Part shown: in pieces, positions 16,376-25,547 of the stretch
Position numbering within the stretch: the stretch's first letter is position 1
Layout of the letters: every line of letters starts with the position of its first letter
The notes under the pieces: generated by a model
Seen by the model: only the letters and a program-made list of their open reading frames with translations
Told to the model about the DNA's origin: nothing
The model's database searches: none
Translations under genes and position numbers: made by a program
Assembly: GCA_000309945.1 (NCBI GenBank)
Contig: CM001633.1
Coordinates: forward strand, 9,264-73,263
Origin: Leptolyngbyaceae cyanobacterium JSC-12
GTDB lineage: Bacteria; Cyanobacteriota; Cyanobacteriia; Leptolyngbyales; Leptolyngbyaceae
Reading direction: 5' to 3'
Length of the DNA: 64,000 bases

Positions 16376-16939
16376 TTGAACCCAGCGTTAGAACCAGCTG
16401 ATGTCACTGCATTTTCGACTCTCCTGCGTATGGACATTTCAAGAACCGTCTACTCGACCGTAGCAACCGAGCGATCGCGAACTCTTCAACAAGGCTTGGA
16501 ACACTATTACCGAGCTAATCCCACCTTTATCCAAAATCAGGACCTATGGGTGGGCAGTTTCCGAGTCCCCTGGCATGATCTACTGCGGCACGATGTGATG
16601 CATGTTGTCACTGGCTACAGTACCGATTTAGACCAGGAACTTCAGCTCATCGGCTTTTTGCTAACGGCTTTGACCTGGAAACGCCCCTGGTATTACTACG
16701 CTCAGAGCTTTATTGTCTTCCTAGAACTGCTATGGCAGTCCATTCATGGAAAAGCCTGGGGATCTCACTATCTAAATCCATTGCAAGTGTGCCAGTTTTA
16801 TTTCAAGGGAGTTCGACAAGGACTGACTGTTCGAAAGAAGATCAATGCCTATCTCGATCCACAAACAATGATGACGCGAGACCTAGAAGGGCTTCGTCAA
16901 GAATATGGCATCCAAAATGCTGGAGCCTGGGATAAGTAA
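16376..16939 (+). CDS. Coq4-family protein
   Basis: A 187-residue helical protein with the Coq4 metal-site pattern: H72-D73-x-x-H76 in LLRHDVMHVVTGYSTDLDQE, with E88 after it. Eukaryotic COQ4 acts in ubiquinone synthesis and has been tied to removal of the C1 carboxylate of the head group. Cyanobacteria make plastoquinone, so a different quinone-like or polyketide substrate is likely. The gene is divergent from the KAS III fusion across about 200 bases. Start uncertain: TTG at 16376, with the first ATG at 16430; neither has a strong ribosome site. A tRNA on the other strand begins 13 bases past the stop. Confidence 0.7.
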   Translation: MNPALEPADVTAFSTLLRMDISRTVYSTVATERSRTLQQGLEHYYRANPTFIQNQDLWVGSFRVPWHDLLRHDVMHVVTGYSTDLDQELQLIGFLLTALTWKRPWYYYAQSFIVFLELLWQSIHGKAWGSHYLNPLQVCQFYFKGVRQGLTVRKKINAYLDPQTMMTRDLEGLRQEYGIQNAGAWDK

Positions 16940-16951
16940 GATATAAACAAA

Positions 16952-17025
16952 TGGACACAACTGGACTCGAACCAGTGACCCCCACGATGTCAACGTGGTG
17001 CTCTAACCAACTGAGCTATGCGTCC
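16952..17025 (-). tRNA. tRNA-Val(GAC)
   Basis: The minus strand folds into a full cloverleaf of 74 bases: acceptor GGACGCA with TGTGTCC (one G-U), anticodon stem CCACG/CGTGG with loop TTGACAT (anticodon GAC, valine), T-arm with TTCGAGT, discriminator A. The CCA end is not encoded. It reads GUC/GUU valine codons. Confidence 0.95.
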
Positions 17026-17214
17026 ATGATGCTTTCCTAGTATAGGATGAGCTTCACCTGTCTCGCAAGGTAAACCTCTAGTTAAATTTATACTTCGCAA
17101 TACTTTTGGGGTTTAGCGTTAAACTTCGTTGCGAAGTGAGGAGTGACTCAAGGAGCGTGATACGTTCTTTTACATTACCTACCAAAATGCAGAGTTTGGG
17201 AAAGGAGAACACCC

Positions 17215-17415
17215 TTGAATTCTCGTATTCATCAACCCATAGATGCCTCTTTTAGAGAAGATATCAGCGAATATGTCGCTCATCTCCAACTCCATATGAC
17301 CTTGCAAGCCCGTAACTTGGTGCCCACTCTGACAACGGCGGCGGACAGTCGGGAACAGTTGCTTCAACAAACTCAAGCAAATTTTGAGAAGTTGGTTTCG
17401 CGGCAAACTGTTTAA
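17215..17415 (+). CDS. small conserved-looking protein of unknown function
   Basis: A 66-residue soluble helical protein (ISEYVAHLQLHMTLQARNL; QLLQQTQANFEKLVSR). I do not recognise a family. The start is TTG at 17215, chosen because AAAGGAG lies about 8 bases upstream and no in-frame ATG precedes it. A good intrinsic terminator follows at 17467, so this is a complete short transcription unit, which raises confidence that it is real. Confidence 0.6.
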   Translation: MNSRIHQPIDASFREDISEYVAHLQLHMTLQARNLVPTLTTAADSREQLLQQTQANFEKLVSRQTV

Positions 17416-17466
17416 TCTGCAAGAAACTCCCAGAATTTTTCAGCTTTCTTAAGAAATTCTATCTTT

Positions 17467-17491
17467 AGAGCCGTTATTGGCTCTTTTTATT
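17467..17491 (+). terminator. intrinsic terminator
   Basis: AGAGCC-GTTATT-GGCTCT (17467-17484) is followed by TTTTATTTATTTTTTTT. Perfect 6-bp stem and long T-rich tail, about 50 bases after the small gene ending at 17415. From here to 17717 no gene is visible. Confidence 0.9.
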
Positions 17492-17717
17492 TATTTTTTT
17501 TGCTTGAAGACAGGGTTGTGGAGGCAAAGGCGAAATCGTTGTGCATCAGTTACCTGATCAAGAATGATGATAGGTGCAAATGGTAGGATTGTTTCAGGTT
17601 ATTCCTTGCGAGGTTTAGAGCAGGGCTTTTGAAGAAGCTTGATCATAGGAGCCAGCATGGGTCATTTCTGTGTACGCAGGTGTATGCAAGAGATATTAAG
17701 CCGTTTCTTTCCCCTTC

Positions 17718-20105
17718 ATGCTGGCAACTACAATGTCCAGTGAGTCGTTATGTCGCTGCGATTATGTGCTGCCAGGCAGTATTTTTGAGCGTCTTTCGGC
17801 GGTGATGCGGGAAGTTGCTTGTGCTTCTGGCGATCGCGTTGTTGTCATCACAGAAGCAGCGCTGCCATCCTTCAGGTTTCTCCTCAAACACAAGATTCAT
17901 CGCTTTCTCGTAGTTTCATCCCCTGCCTTCAGTGGGCTGGTGGTGGGCGAGGTTATGCGACCAGAAACTGAGGAGACGCCTAGAAACGACCTAGAGCAAC
18001 CTAAAAGTTACCCAACTGAATGGAGTTTGGAGGAGTGGTATCAAACATCGCTAGAGTTTGAGCCAACAGCGATCGCTCAATTTTTGACTGAACTTCAACA
18101 AGAATTTGCATCTGATTCCAGCCTTTACCAACAGTTGGGGAATGCTATTCACCAGTTACAGCCGAATAATGCCAAACTCCAGGCGCAGTTTACGCTTCGG
18201 CTTGCAGAAGTTTTAACGAATCAGTGTGCAATTCTTACAGATGTCAATTTTTCTGCCAAAGCAACTCCCGTTGCAGAAACAGCACAACAAGCAGAACAAG
18301 GCAAAGTTTTTAGCGAAGTCGCGACTCAAATTCGGCAAACACAAGAATTATCACTGATTTTGCAGATGGCACTCGCCCAAGTGCGATCGTTCTTACAGGC
18401 AGACCGAGTCGTGATTTATCAGTTTGAGGCTAAAGTGCTCAATCAGACAGCGATTGAAGCCGATGCAAAACCTGGAAGCATGAATCTGGTTTGTGGACGC
18501 ATTACCTACGAAGATCGGGCAAACTCTTCCATTCCTCGCATTTTGAACTTAAGTGAAGGGATGCAATGTTTTATTGGTGTACCGGATTATCAAGAGAAAT
18601 ATCGCAAAGGGGCAATTCAAGCAACTAATGACATTCATATCACCTATGCTGAAGCGCCCTGCCTGGTCAATTTGTTAGAATGGGCGCGAGTTCGGGCAAA
18701 GCTTGTTGTGCCAATTGTGGTTCAGGAAGAACTGTGGGGGCTACTCATCGTCCATCAATGTTCGGATACTCGCCATTGGCTGGAGAGTGAAATTCGCTTT
18801 CTTCAGTGTGTTGCGGAATTGCTGGCGATCGCGATTTACCAAAATCAGCTCAACAGTCAACTGCAACGACAAGCCCAAACCCTGGAACAGCGAGTAATTG
18901 AACGAACACAGGAACTGCATGATGCGCTGAACGCGGCTCAAACTGCCAACCTCACGAAAACAGAATTTTTAGCCTCTGTGAGTCATGAACTGCGAACTCC
19001 GCTGACTGCCATTATCGGCATGTCTACCACCCTACTACGCCTACCGTCTGACTCCAGACGCGAGAGTTTGTTGCCTATCGAAAAACAGCAGGAATACCTA
19101 AAAATTATCCGCAATAGTGGCGGACATCTACTGGAACTGATTAACGACATTCTTGATCTCTCAAAAGTAGAAGCTGGTAGAACAATTCTGGATGTGCAAG
19201 AGTTTTCGCTGACCCAGGTGGCACAAGAATCAATCCGGATGCTACGGGATAAGGCTCAGCAAAACCAAATTACGCTTGAACTCGATTTGCGATTAGAAGG
19301 GACTGCTTCCGATATTTCAGGAACTAAGAGCGATCGCTTTGTCGCCGATCCACGCCGAGTCAAGCAAATTCTAGTGAACCTGCTGAGTAATGCCATTAAA
19401 TTCACCCCTGCTAATGGACGAGTGACTCTAAGAGCTTGGCTTGAAGCTGGAACCGCCATCTTCCAGGTGGAAGACACAGGCATTGGCATTCCTTCCAGTC
19501 AATTTCCTCAAATATTCGAGAAATTTCAACAACTCGATCGCACTTATCATCGGCAGTATGAAGGCACTGGTTTAGGCTTAGCCCTGACTAAACAGCTCGT
19601 GGAACTACATGGCGGACGGATTGAAGTGGATTCTGTAGTCGATGTGGGGTCAACCTTTACTGTCTGGCTACCAGCGCAACCCTTAAAAACTCGCACCTCA
19701 GAGACAACCAGTCATTCTCTAGACACAGTATCGGAGCAATTTGAGGGACGGGTTGTACTAGTTGAAAAGCAAGAATCTACAGCCAACTTGATCTGTGATT
19801 TGTTAACCGCCGCTGGACATCAAGTTGTTTGGATGATTGATGCGTTCACAGCTTTACAACAACTAGACATTATCAAACCCGACGTTCTGATTGTTGATAC
19901 ACATCTTGCAGGAATGGGTATTAGTGAAATACTCCAGCAGCTGCGGCAAGAGCCAGCCTTGCAAGCGATAAAAGTCTTGCTATTACTCAATCCAGATGCA
20001 GTGGACAGCGATTGCTGGCTGGAAGCAGGGGCAGACGCCTGTATCACCATGCCGCTGAACTATCCAGAAGAACTACTTGATAGGGTACGGGATTTGTTGA
20101 CATAA
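17718..20105 (+). CDS. hybrid histidine kinase with bilin-GAF-like domain and degenerate receiver
   Basis: A 795-residue cytoplasmic sensor kinase. Residues 1-75 form a small N-terminal domain of unknown type. Residues about 195-375 are a GAF domain of phytochrome/cyanobacteriochrome type (RVVIYQFE; YRKGAIQATNDIH; VRAKLVVPIVVQEELWGLL), with C315 ten residues before VRA, where cyanobacteriochromes attach bilin; the usual next His is Leu316. A coiled helix leads to HisKA (H423 in SVSHELRTPL) and HATPase (LVNLLSNAIKF; DTGIGIP; GTGLGLAL). The C-terminal receiver keeps its Asp (LIVDTHLAG), but Met replaces the conserved Lys (CITMPLN), so phosphotransfer there may be impaired. Chromophore binding is inferred only from that Cys. 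Confidence 0.85.
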   Translation: MLATTMSSESLCRCDYVLPGSIFERLSAVMREVACASGDRVVVITEAALPSFRFLLKHKIHRFLVVSSPAFSGLVVGEVMRPETEETPRNDLEQPKSYPTEWSLEEWYQTSLEFEPTAIAQFLTELQQEFASDSSLYQQLGNAIHQLQPNNAKLQAQFTLRLAEVLTNQCAILTDVNFSAKATPVAETAQQAEQGKVFSEVATQIRQTQELSLILQMALAQVRSFLQADRVVIYQFEAKVLNQTAIEADAKPGSMNLVCGRITYEDRANSSIPRILNLSEGMQCFIGVPDYQEKYRKGAIQATNDIHITYAEAPCLVNLLEWARVRAKLVVPIVVQEELWGLLIVHQCSDTRHWLESEIRFLQCVAELLAIAIYQNQLNSQLQRQAQTLEQRVIERTQELHDALNAAQTANLTKTEFLASVSHELRTPLTAIIGMSTTLLRLPSDSRRESLLPIEKQQEYLKIIRNSGGHLLELINDILDLSKVEAGRTILDVQEFSLTQVAQESIRMLRDKAQQNQITLELDLRLEGTASDISGTKSDRFVADPRRVKQILVNLLSNAIKFTPANGRVTLRAWLEAGTAIFQVEDTGIGIPSSQFPQIFEKFQQLDRTYHRQYEGTGLGLALTKQLVELHGGRIEVDSVVDVGSTFTVWLPAQPLKTRTSETTSHSLDTVSEQFEGRVVLVEKQESTANLICDLLTAAGHQVVWMIDAFTALQQLDIIKPDVLIVDTHLAGMGISEILQQLRQEPALQAIKVLLLLNPDAVDSDCWLEAGADACITMPLNYPEELLDRVRDLLT

Positions 20106-20123
20106 CAACCCCAGCCCTTTCCC

Positions 20124-21089
20124 CTATGGCTTCATCTCTTGCACGATTTGTTGCAATACTACCTCTGGCGATCGCGGGTTCCAGCCCAGCTTTTGTTTTG
20201 CTTTGCTGGCGTCTACTCGTACACAGCGATCGTAGAGATAGTGAACCCGCTCTTTGCTGATAGGGGGCTGCCAGGATAGCCAGCGTCCAATCGGGTCGAG
20301 CATATTTCCTAAAAGGCGCACCAACCACTCAGGTGCTTCTGCCGGAATGGGAATACCTGTTTCGCGGCTAAAAATCTCGAACATCTCTAGGGTTGTGAGT
20401 TCTCCGGCTGAAATAATGAAGTGGTCGCCAGGTTGTCCTTTTTCTGCCGCCAGGAGCATTGCCTCTGCAAGATCATCCACATGCACAATCCCAGTAATGC
20501 GTTGCCCACCTGCCCATAATTTCAATTTGCCTTGCAAGAAAGTCTTCAATACCGGACCAAAGTGGGGATCATCCGCACCAAAGATCCCAGAAGGCATTAC
20601 GCTTACCGCAGCCAAACCTTCACCAACCGCCCCGTCAACAATTTGCTGGGCAACCCATTTGGTGCGGTCATAGGCAGACGAAAAATTAGTTTGTTGGCGT
20701 TGAAAGGTTTCAGCGATCGCCTGTCCGCCCGTATCGCCATATACCCCAATCGTGCTGCAATACACCAACTTCGGCACCCCTACCGCCTGCGCCACCTGCA
20801 CCACGGCACGGGTTCCTTCTACATTCACCCGTTCCATCTCTGTAGCATTGACTAATCCTATCTCCACATACGCCGCCGTGTGGAACACCACATCCACTTC
20901 CTGCATCGCCACTTCAAGTGCTGCCTTATCAGTAATGTCACCATACACAAGCTGCACCGGGCATCCTGCCAAGCGTGCCAGATCACTCGTTGTTCGCACT
21001 AACCCAACCACCTCATCCCCACGCTGGTGCAATCGCTGAACCAGATGAGATCCGGTAAATCCATTCGCTCCAGTCACCAATGCTTTCAT
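20124..21089 (-). CDS. NAD-dependent epimerase/dehydratase (extended SDR)
   Basis: A 321-residue Rossmann enzyme: TGANGFTGSHLVQRL at the N-terminus binds the dinucleotide, YGDITD follows, and the catalytic YxxxK appears as YDRTKWVAQ near residue 140 with an upstream Ser (YCSTIGVYG). It resembles the HpnA/dihydroflavonol-reductase-like group, which act on sugars, steroids or lipids; the substrate cannot be read from sequence. It lies 23 bases after the acetyltransferase-like gene on the same strand, so the two are probably co-transcribed. Its 3' end faces the kinase gene with a gap of only 18 bases. Confidence 0.85.
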   Translation of the reverse strand: MKALVTGANGFTGSHLVQRLHQRGDEVVGLVRTTSDLARLAGCPVQLVYGDITDKAALEVAMQEVDVVFHTAAYVEIGLVNATEMERVNVEGTRAVVQVAQAVGVPKLVYCSTIGVYGDTGGQAIAETFQRQQTNFSSAYDRTKWVAQQIVDGAVGEGLAAVSVMPSGIFGADDPHFGPVLKTFLQGKLKLWAGGQRITGIVHVDDLAEAMLLAAEKGQPGDHFIISAGELTTLEMFEIFSRETGIPIPAEAPEWLVRLLGNMLDPIGRWLSWQPPISKERVHYLYDRCVRVDASKAKQKLGWNPRSPEVVLQQIVQEMKP

Positions 21090-21112
21090 TCCCGGTTCCC
21101 ATTCCCCATTCC

Positions 21113-22345
21113 TTACAAATCTTTTTCATAAATCCGATAGGTTTTGTAGATCGTGCCGCCCGATGCTTCGATCAACCTGCGAGAGGGAAAGTTATCTTCA
21201 TATACCCAGGACAGTTCAGCCCGTTTGTAGGGTTTGCCTTTTTGGATGCCGCCCATCATACCCAGATAAATCAGGGCAAGGGGCACCATTTTACGGCGAT
21301 ATTCGGGCAGAGAGCAAATCGCGATGACTCGCCCCTGGTCAATTTGGCGGCGAAACCAGAGAAATTTGAGGATGCCCCACCAGTTAAGTTTGCCATTTAC
21401 GTGCTTCAGGGCGATGTTGTAGTCGGGAAGTCCCATCCAAAATCCAATCATTTCGCCATCGTATTCGGCAATTGGAAATACGTCTGGATCGACTAGGCTC
21501 TGGAGCGATCGCGCTTCTTCTAAAAATTCTTCCTGGGTGCGAGGCGTTGAACTCCAATTGTTCGCAAATGCTTTGGTAAACAAGTGATATAAGCTGATGC
21601 AATCTTTCTCAAAGGCCTCACCTTTGGTGTAAATGGGGCGAAAAGTCACTCCAGATTTACATGCAATGCGATAGGCTTTTTCAAATTCTTCGGGCAATGG
21701 CTGATCTAACGGAAAGTCATAGGCGTAGGCATCTTTCGCTTTTTGCCAACCAGTTGCTTCTGCAAACTCTGGATAATAGGGTGGGTTGTACGGCATCATG
21801 ATCATGGGGGGAGTGCCAAACCCGTCAATTTGGAAAAAGCAACTGTTATGGGTGGAAAGATCAATAGGACCGCGTACTCGCACCATGCCCTGTGCCCGTA
21901 ACCATTGGTCTGCAGCGTCGAATAAGGCTTGAGCGATCGCTTGATCATGCACACACTCGAAGAACCCAAACAAGCCAATATTAATCCCTTCCCGCTCAAT
22001 CAAGCGCTGATTTACTGCCGCTACGATCCGTCCCAGCAGTTTAGGCGGGCTGAGATGGGAGGGTTGAGATGGGGGCTGTGAGGGTTCCTGATCTCCATTC
22101 CCTACTGCCAAAAATGCTTGCAGTTTACCGTATTGGAAAAATGGATTGGTCGGTGCAAACTTTTTAGCCACCTCACTTTGCAAAGGTGGAACCCAATTCG
22201 GATCGTTGGCATAGACGATCGCAGGTACTTGCAAAAACCAGTCCTGCTGCACAGGCGTTGTCACAGGGATCACCTGGAATGAGGACGTTTGAGCGGTAGA
22301 TTGCCCCGATTCTGACTGGGTGCGATCGCTTAACGGATTGACCAT
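21113..22345 (-). CDS. GNAT-like acyltransferase family protein
   Basis: A 410-residue protein with a long N-terminal region (ANDPNWVPPLQSEVAKKFAP) and two GNAT-like halves: VRGPIDLSTHNSCFFQIDGF in the first and AICSLPEYRRKMVPLALIYL in the second, the place of the acetyl-CoA loop. Related proteins occur widely next to lipid or ladderane-type genes, but their substrate is not established. A Ser/Pro/Gln-rich insert at about 85-105 (EPSQPPSQPSHLSPP) is probably a flexible loop. It precedes the SDR gene in a likely two-gene operon. Confidence 0.7.
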   Translation of the reverse strand: MVNPLSDRTQSESGQSTAQTSSFQVIPVTTPVQQDWFLQVPAIVYANDPNWVPPLQSEVAKKFAPTNPFFQYGKLQAFLAVGNGDQEPSQPPSQPSHLSPPKLLGRIVAAVNQRLIEREGINIGLFGFFECVHDQAIAQALFDAADQWLRAQGMVRVRGPIDLSTHNSCFFQIDGFGTPPMIMMPYNPPYYPEFAEATGWQKAKDAYAYDFPLDQPLPEEFEKAYRIACKSGVTFRPIYTKGEAFEKDCISLYHLFTKAFANNWSSTPRTQEEFLEEARSLQSLVDPDVFPIAEYDGEMIGFWMGLPDYNIALKHVNGKLNWWGILKFLWFRRQIDQGRVIAICSLPEYRRKMVPLALIYLGMMGGIQKGKPYKRAELSWVYEDNFPSRRLIEASGGTIYKTYRIYEKDL

Positions 22346-22536
22346 GCGTTATGGCTCCAATGGGTTGAGACACTTGCTTATGGTGACTATATCAGGGCGA
22401 GGCTTGCTGACAGTTTATTGAGGCCAGAGATTCATCATTGCCATTGACTACAGATGAATTTGCTGGGATATTTTGAGCGTGACTTGTAAAGAAACACTAA
22501 GACCAACGTTGCAGCGTTCCGTTTCCCATCCCTGTT

Positions 22537-25449
22537 ATGTCGAAAAATCATCAGACCCCAGTTATTTCTTTGGCTTTGTTGGTAGCTCTGACCGCGAACC
22601 CACTCGCGTTTTTATCCTCAGGGTCGGTGGTTGCTCAGTCGCCTAGCCCCGCTCCGTCGTTTCCGTTGCCAACCTCTGTGCCAACTGGCTCAACAGTTAA
22701 GGTTGATGGTTCTCCTAGCATGACGGTTGTTAACCAGTTCCTCAAGCAGCGTTACGAAAAAGAATTTGCTGGGACAACAGTTGAGCTAAGTACCAGTGAC
22801 TCGGATACAGCGATCCAGGCGCTTTTGGATGGGAAGATTGATCTGGCTGCTGTAGGGCGTAATTTAACAAAGGCAGAGCAAGAGCAAGGTATTACGCCAG
22901 TCAGCATTGGACGTGAAAAAGTTGCAGTGATCATTGGTCCTAACAATCCCTTTAAGGGAAATTTGACGTTTGAACAGTTTGCTAAAATTTTCCGGGGTGA
23001 AATTACGGATTGGTCTGAAGTAGGAGGTCCACCCGGACGAATTCGCTTGATTGATCGTCCAGAAACCAGCGATACTCGTCGGACATTTCCGACCTATCCC
23101 GTGTTCCAAACAGCTCCTTTCAAAACGGGTGCGACGGCTATCCAGGTAGAGAAAGATGACACTGTAGAGGTCATTAAGCAATTGGGGACGGATGGCATCA
23201 GTTATGCAACGTACAGTCATGTAGAGGGATTGGATGATGTCAAGATTGTGCCGATGCACAAGACCCTACCCGATGATCCCCGTTATCCTTTTTCTAAGCC
23301 TCGCAATTACGTCTATAAAGGTACACCCAGTCCTGCGATCGCTGCGTTTTTGGGCTATGTTACTGGTGCACCCGGACAAGCTGCGATCGCAGAAGCGGGA
23401 GAAGCCGAAGCCGAAGCAATTGCTTCCGGTAAAGACCTTTCAACCGATGCCACTGCTGCCGCTGCTGCCGCCGGAAATACTCCGGAAACAACCACATCAC
23501 CGGACTCTACTCCCACCACGGAGACCCCGGATGTGGCAGCAGTTCCACCCGTAGACACTTCACCAAGTGTACCATTCAGCTTTTCGGCTCCTGGCATTTG
23601 GGATGATTTGTTGGCTTTATTGCTGCTCCCCTTGCTAGCGGGGTTGTTATGGCTATTCTGGCGGCGATCGCGCCCCACGACAACGCCTCTCCCCACTGCT
23701 ACATCATCAATACCTGCTGCTCCGCCACCAGTTGCTCCAACTCAGCCAGTGAGTGAACCGCTGGCGGCGATCTCTGCTCCAGATCCTGATCTACCTCCCG
23801 TGCACACGCCAGAACCTGATGTGCTTCCCCTGGTATCAGGGTCAGAACCAACAGTTACCGCGTCTGTACCGCCGCCAGTTATTCCCCCTCTTGCTGAAAC
23901 ACCAGAGATACCTGCGGCTGAAATGCCTTCTGTTTCACTCGTTGAAGCAGCCTCTCCAAACGGATCAGCGATCAGTAGTGTTGCAGCAGGAGCGGTTGCT
24001 GCCGGTCTGGGAGCGGCAGGATTAGCATCTTTATCTGATGATCCAGGGCAGGCGGATGTGGAGGCGGCAAAATATGATGTTGGGCAAACAGACGATACGG
24101 CAATCGCACCACATGGCGATACATCCCTTGCAGGTGTGGACGATGGATTAACTGGGTTGCCATCTGGTTATGGCGAAAGTCGGATTGTTCTGATGTCTCG
24201 TGATCCGCAGTGGGCGTATGCCTATTGGGATGTGTCGAATGAGCATAAGGCCGCTCTACGTCGCGAAGGTGGAAGCCGTTTAGCGTTGCGGTTTTATGAT
24301 GTGACAGATGTAGATATCAATGTTCAAAATCCTCACAGTATGCAGCAGTATGACTGTGAGGAGATTGCTCAGGACTGGTACATTCCGGTGCCTGTAAGCG
24401 ATCGCGACTATTTAGTGGAAATTGGTTACCTTGCCAATGATGGACGCTGGCTAATATTAGCGCGGTCTGCCCCTGTTCGGATTCCCCCTGTATATCCATC
24501 CGATTGGTCAAACGAGCAGTTTTTGACCGTGGACTGGGAGGAAAATCTACAAGGGCAAACCTTCATGCAGCTAACACCGCCGCGTCAAAATCCCAGCATT
24601 CATGAAACAATGTATGCCTTGTCGCTAGGTACAGAAGCGCAACGAGTTGCTGGTTCAATATATGGCTCTATGCAAGCAGTCAGTTCCCATGCTTTTCCAT
24701 CTGGAGTCGGGATGTCTGGGATTGGCATGTCGGGCGTTGGGATGATGTCCGGGGTGGGAATGGCTGGTGTAGGAATAATGTCAGGCGTGGGCATGTCCGG
24801 CATTGGGATGGCAATACCTACGGTGTCTGGGATTGGCATGTCTGGAGTCGGCATGTCGGGTATTGGAATGATGTCTGGGGTTGGGATGTCGATTTCCACC
24901 ATGTCGGGTGTAGGTATGATGTCTGGGGTAGGCATGATGTCGGGCGTGGGCATGATGTCTGGAATTGGGATGATGTCCGGGGTGGGCATGTCCGTTCCAA
25001 CTATGTCGGGCATGGGCATGATATCTGGAATTGGGATGATGTCTGGGGTGGGCATGTCCGTTCCAACCATGTCGGGCATAGGCATGATGTCCGGGGTGGG
25101 GTTAATGGCACAAATGTCAGGTGTGGGCATGTCAGGTGTGGGATTCTCAGCATCTATGCCACCCATCCGCCCCCGCAAGTTCTGGTTAATTGCTGATGCT
25201 GAACTAATCGTCTATGGTGCAACTGAACCGGATGCCACCGTAACGATCGCTGGTCGTCCAATTCAGCTCAACCCTGATGGCACCTTTCGCTTCCAGATGT
25301 CATTCCAGGATGGCAATATCGACTTTCCAATTTTGGCAGTAGCAGCCGATGGGGTTCAAACTCGCTCCATCCATATGACGTTTGATCGTGAAACACCTGA
25401 GCGCAACACAAACACCAAAGAAAATGCAGTCAATGAATGGTTAACTTGA
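22537..25449 (+). CDS. PstS-like binding domain, membrane helix, DUF4912 and SGVGM-repeat protein
   Basis: A 970-residue mosaic. A signal peptide (residues about 1-34) leads to a PstS/PBP-like domain to about residue 265 (GSTVKVDGSPSMTVVNQFLK; DLAAVGRNLTKAEQEQG). An Ala/Pro-rich linker, one helix at about 354-374 (LLALLLLPLLAGLLWLFW) and a long Pro/Ala-rich stretch follow. DUF4912 spans about 543-675 (ESRIVLMSRDPQWAYAYWDV). Residues about 723-873 hold some 23 pentads of the form SG(V/I)GM. A final beta domain (ADAELIVYGATEPDATVTIA) ends the protein. The binding domain faces the periplasm. By simple topology the DUF4912 and repeat would lie on the other side, in the cytoplasm. Ligand and role unknown. 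Confidence 0.8.
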   Translation: MSKNHQTPVISLALLVALTANPLAFLSSGSVVAQSPSPAPSFPLPTSVPTGSTVKVDGSPSMTVVNQFLKQRYEKEFAGTTVELSTSDSDTAIQALLDGKIDLAAVGRNLTKAEQEQGITPVSIGREKVAVIIGPNNPFKGNLTFEQFAKIFRGEITDWSEVGGPPGRIRLIDRPETSDTRRTFPTYPVFQTAPFKTGATAIQVEKDDTVEVIKQLGTDGISYATYSHVEGLDDVKIVPMHKTLPDDPRYPFSKPRNYVYKGTPSPAIAAFLGYVTGAPGQAAIAEAGEAEAEAIASGKDLSTDATAAAAAAGNTPETTTSPDSTPTTETPDVAAVPPVDTSPSVPFSFSAPGIWDDLLALLLLPLLAGLLWLFWRRSRPTTTPLPTATSSIPAAPPPVAPTQPVSEPLAAISAPDPDLPPVHTPEPDVLPLVSGSEPTVTASVPPPVIPPLAETPEIPAAEMPSVSLVEAASPNGSAISSVAAGAVAAGLGAAGLASLSDDPGQADVEAAKYDVGQTDDTAIAPHGDTSLAGVDDGLTGLPSGYGESRIVLMSRDPQWAYAYWDVSNEHKAALRREGGSRLALRFYDVTDVDINVQNPHSMQQYDCEEIAQDWYIPVPVSDRDYLVEIGYLANDGRWLILARSAPVRIPPVYPSDWSNEQFLTVDWEENLQGQTFMQLTPPRQNPSIHETMYALSLGTEAQRVAGSIYGSMQAVSSHAFPSGVGMSGIGMSGVGMMSGVGMAGVGIMSGVGMSGIGMAIPTVSGIGMSGVGMSGIGMMSGVGMSISTMSGVGMMSGVGMMSGVGMMSGIGMMSGVGMSVPTMSGMGMISGIGMMSGVGMSVPTMSGIGMMSGVGLMAQMSGVGMSGVGFSASMPPIRPRKFWLIADAELIVYGATEPDATVTIAGRPIQLNPDGTFRFQMSFQDGNIDFPILAVAADGVQTRSIHMTFDRETPERNTNTKENAVNEWLT
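24703..25152 (+). repeat. coding tandem repeat (SGVGM pentads)
   Basis: Within the preceding gene, the 15-18-bp motif (T)C(T/G)GG(G/A)(G/A)T(T/G)GG(G/C)ATG recurs about 23 times, broken by spacers such as SVPT, AIPT and SIST. Two longer blocks (near 24961-25010 and 25024-25074) are near-identical copies, showing recent expansion by slippage or unequal exchange. Confidence 0.9.
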
Positions 25450-25547
25450 GTTTTGTCCAAGATAGGTTACCCCTCCCCTACAGGACTACCCCTTGGCAAA
25501 GAAAAGTAGGAGAGGAAGATTGTGTTTATCGTCAGTTTGTCTAGAAA

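Noticed and set aside
24600-25178. Long open frame on the minus strand rich in Pro-Thr-Pro-Asp repeats.
   Set aside because: It is the mirror of the SGVGM-coding repeat; the plus-strand frame is continuous with recognisable domains on both sides.
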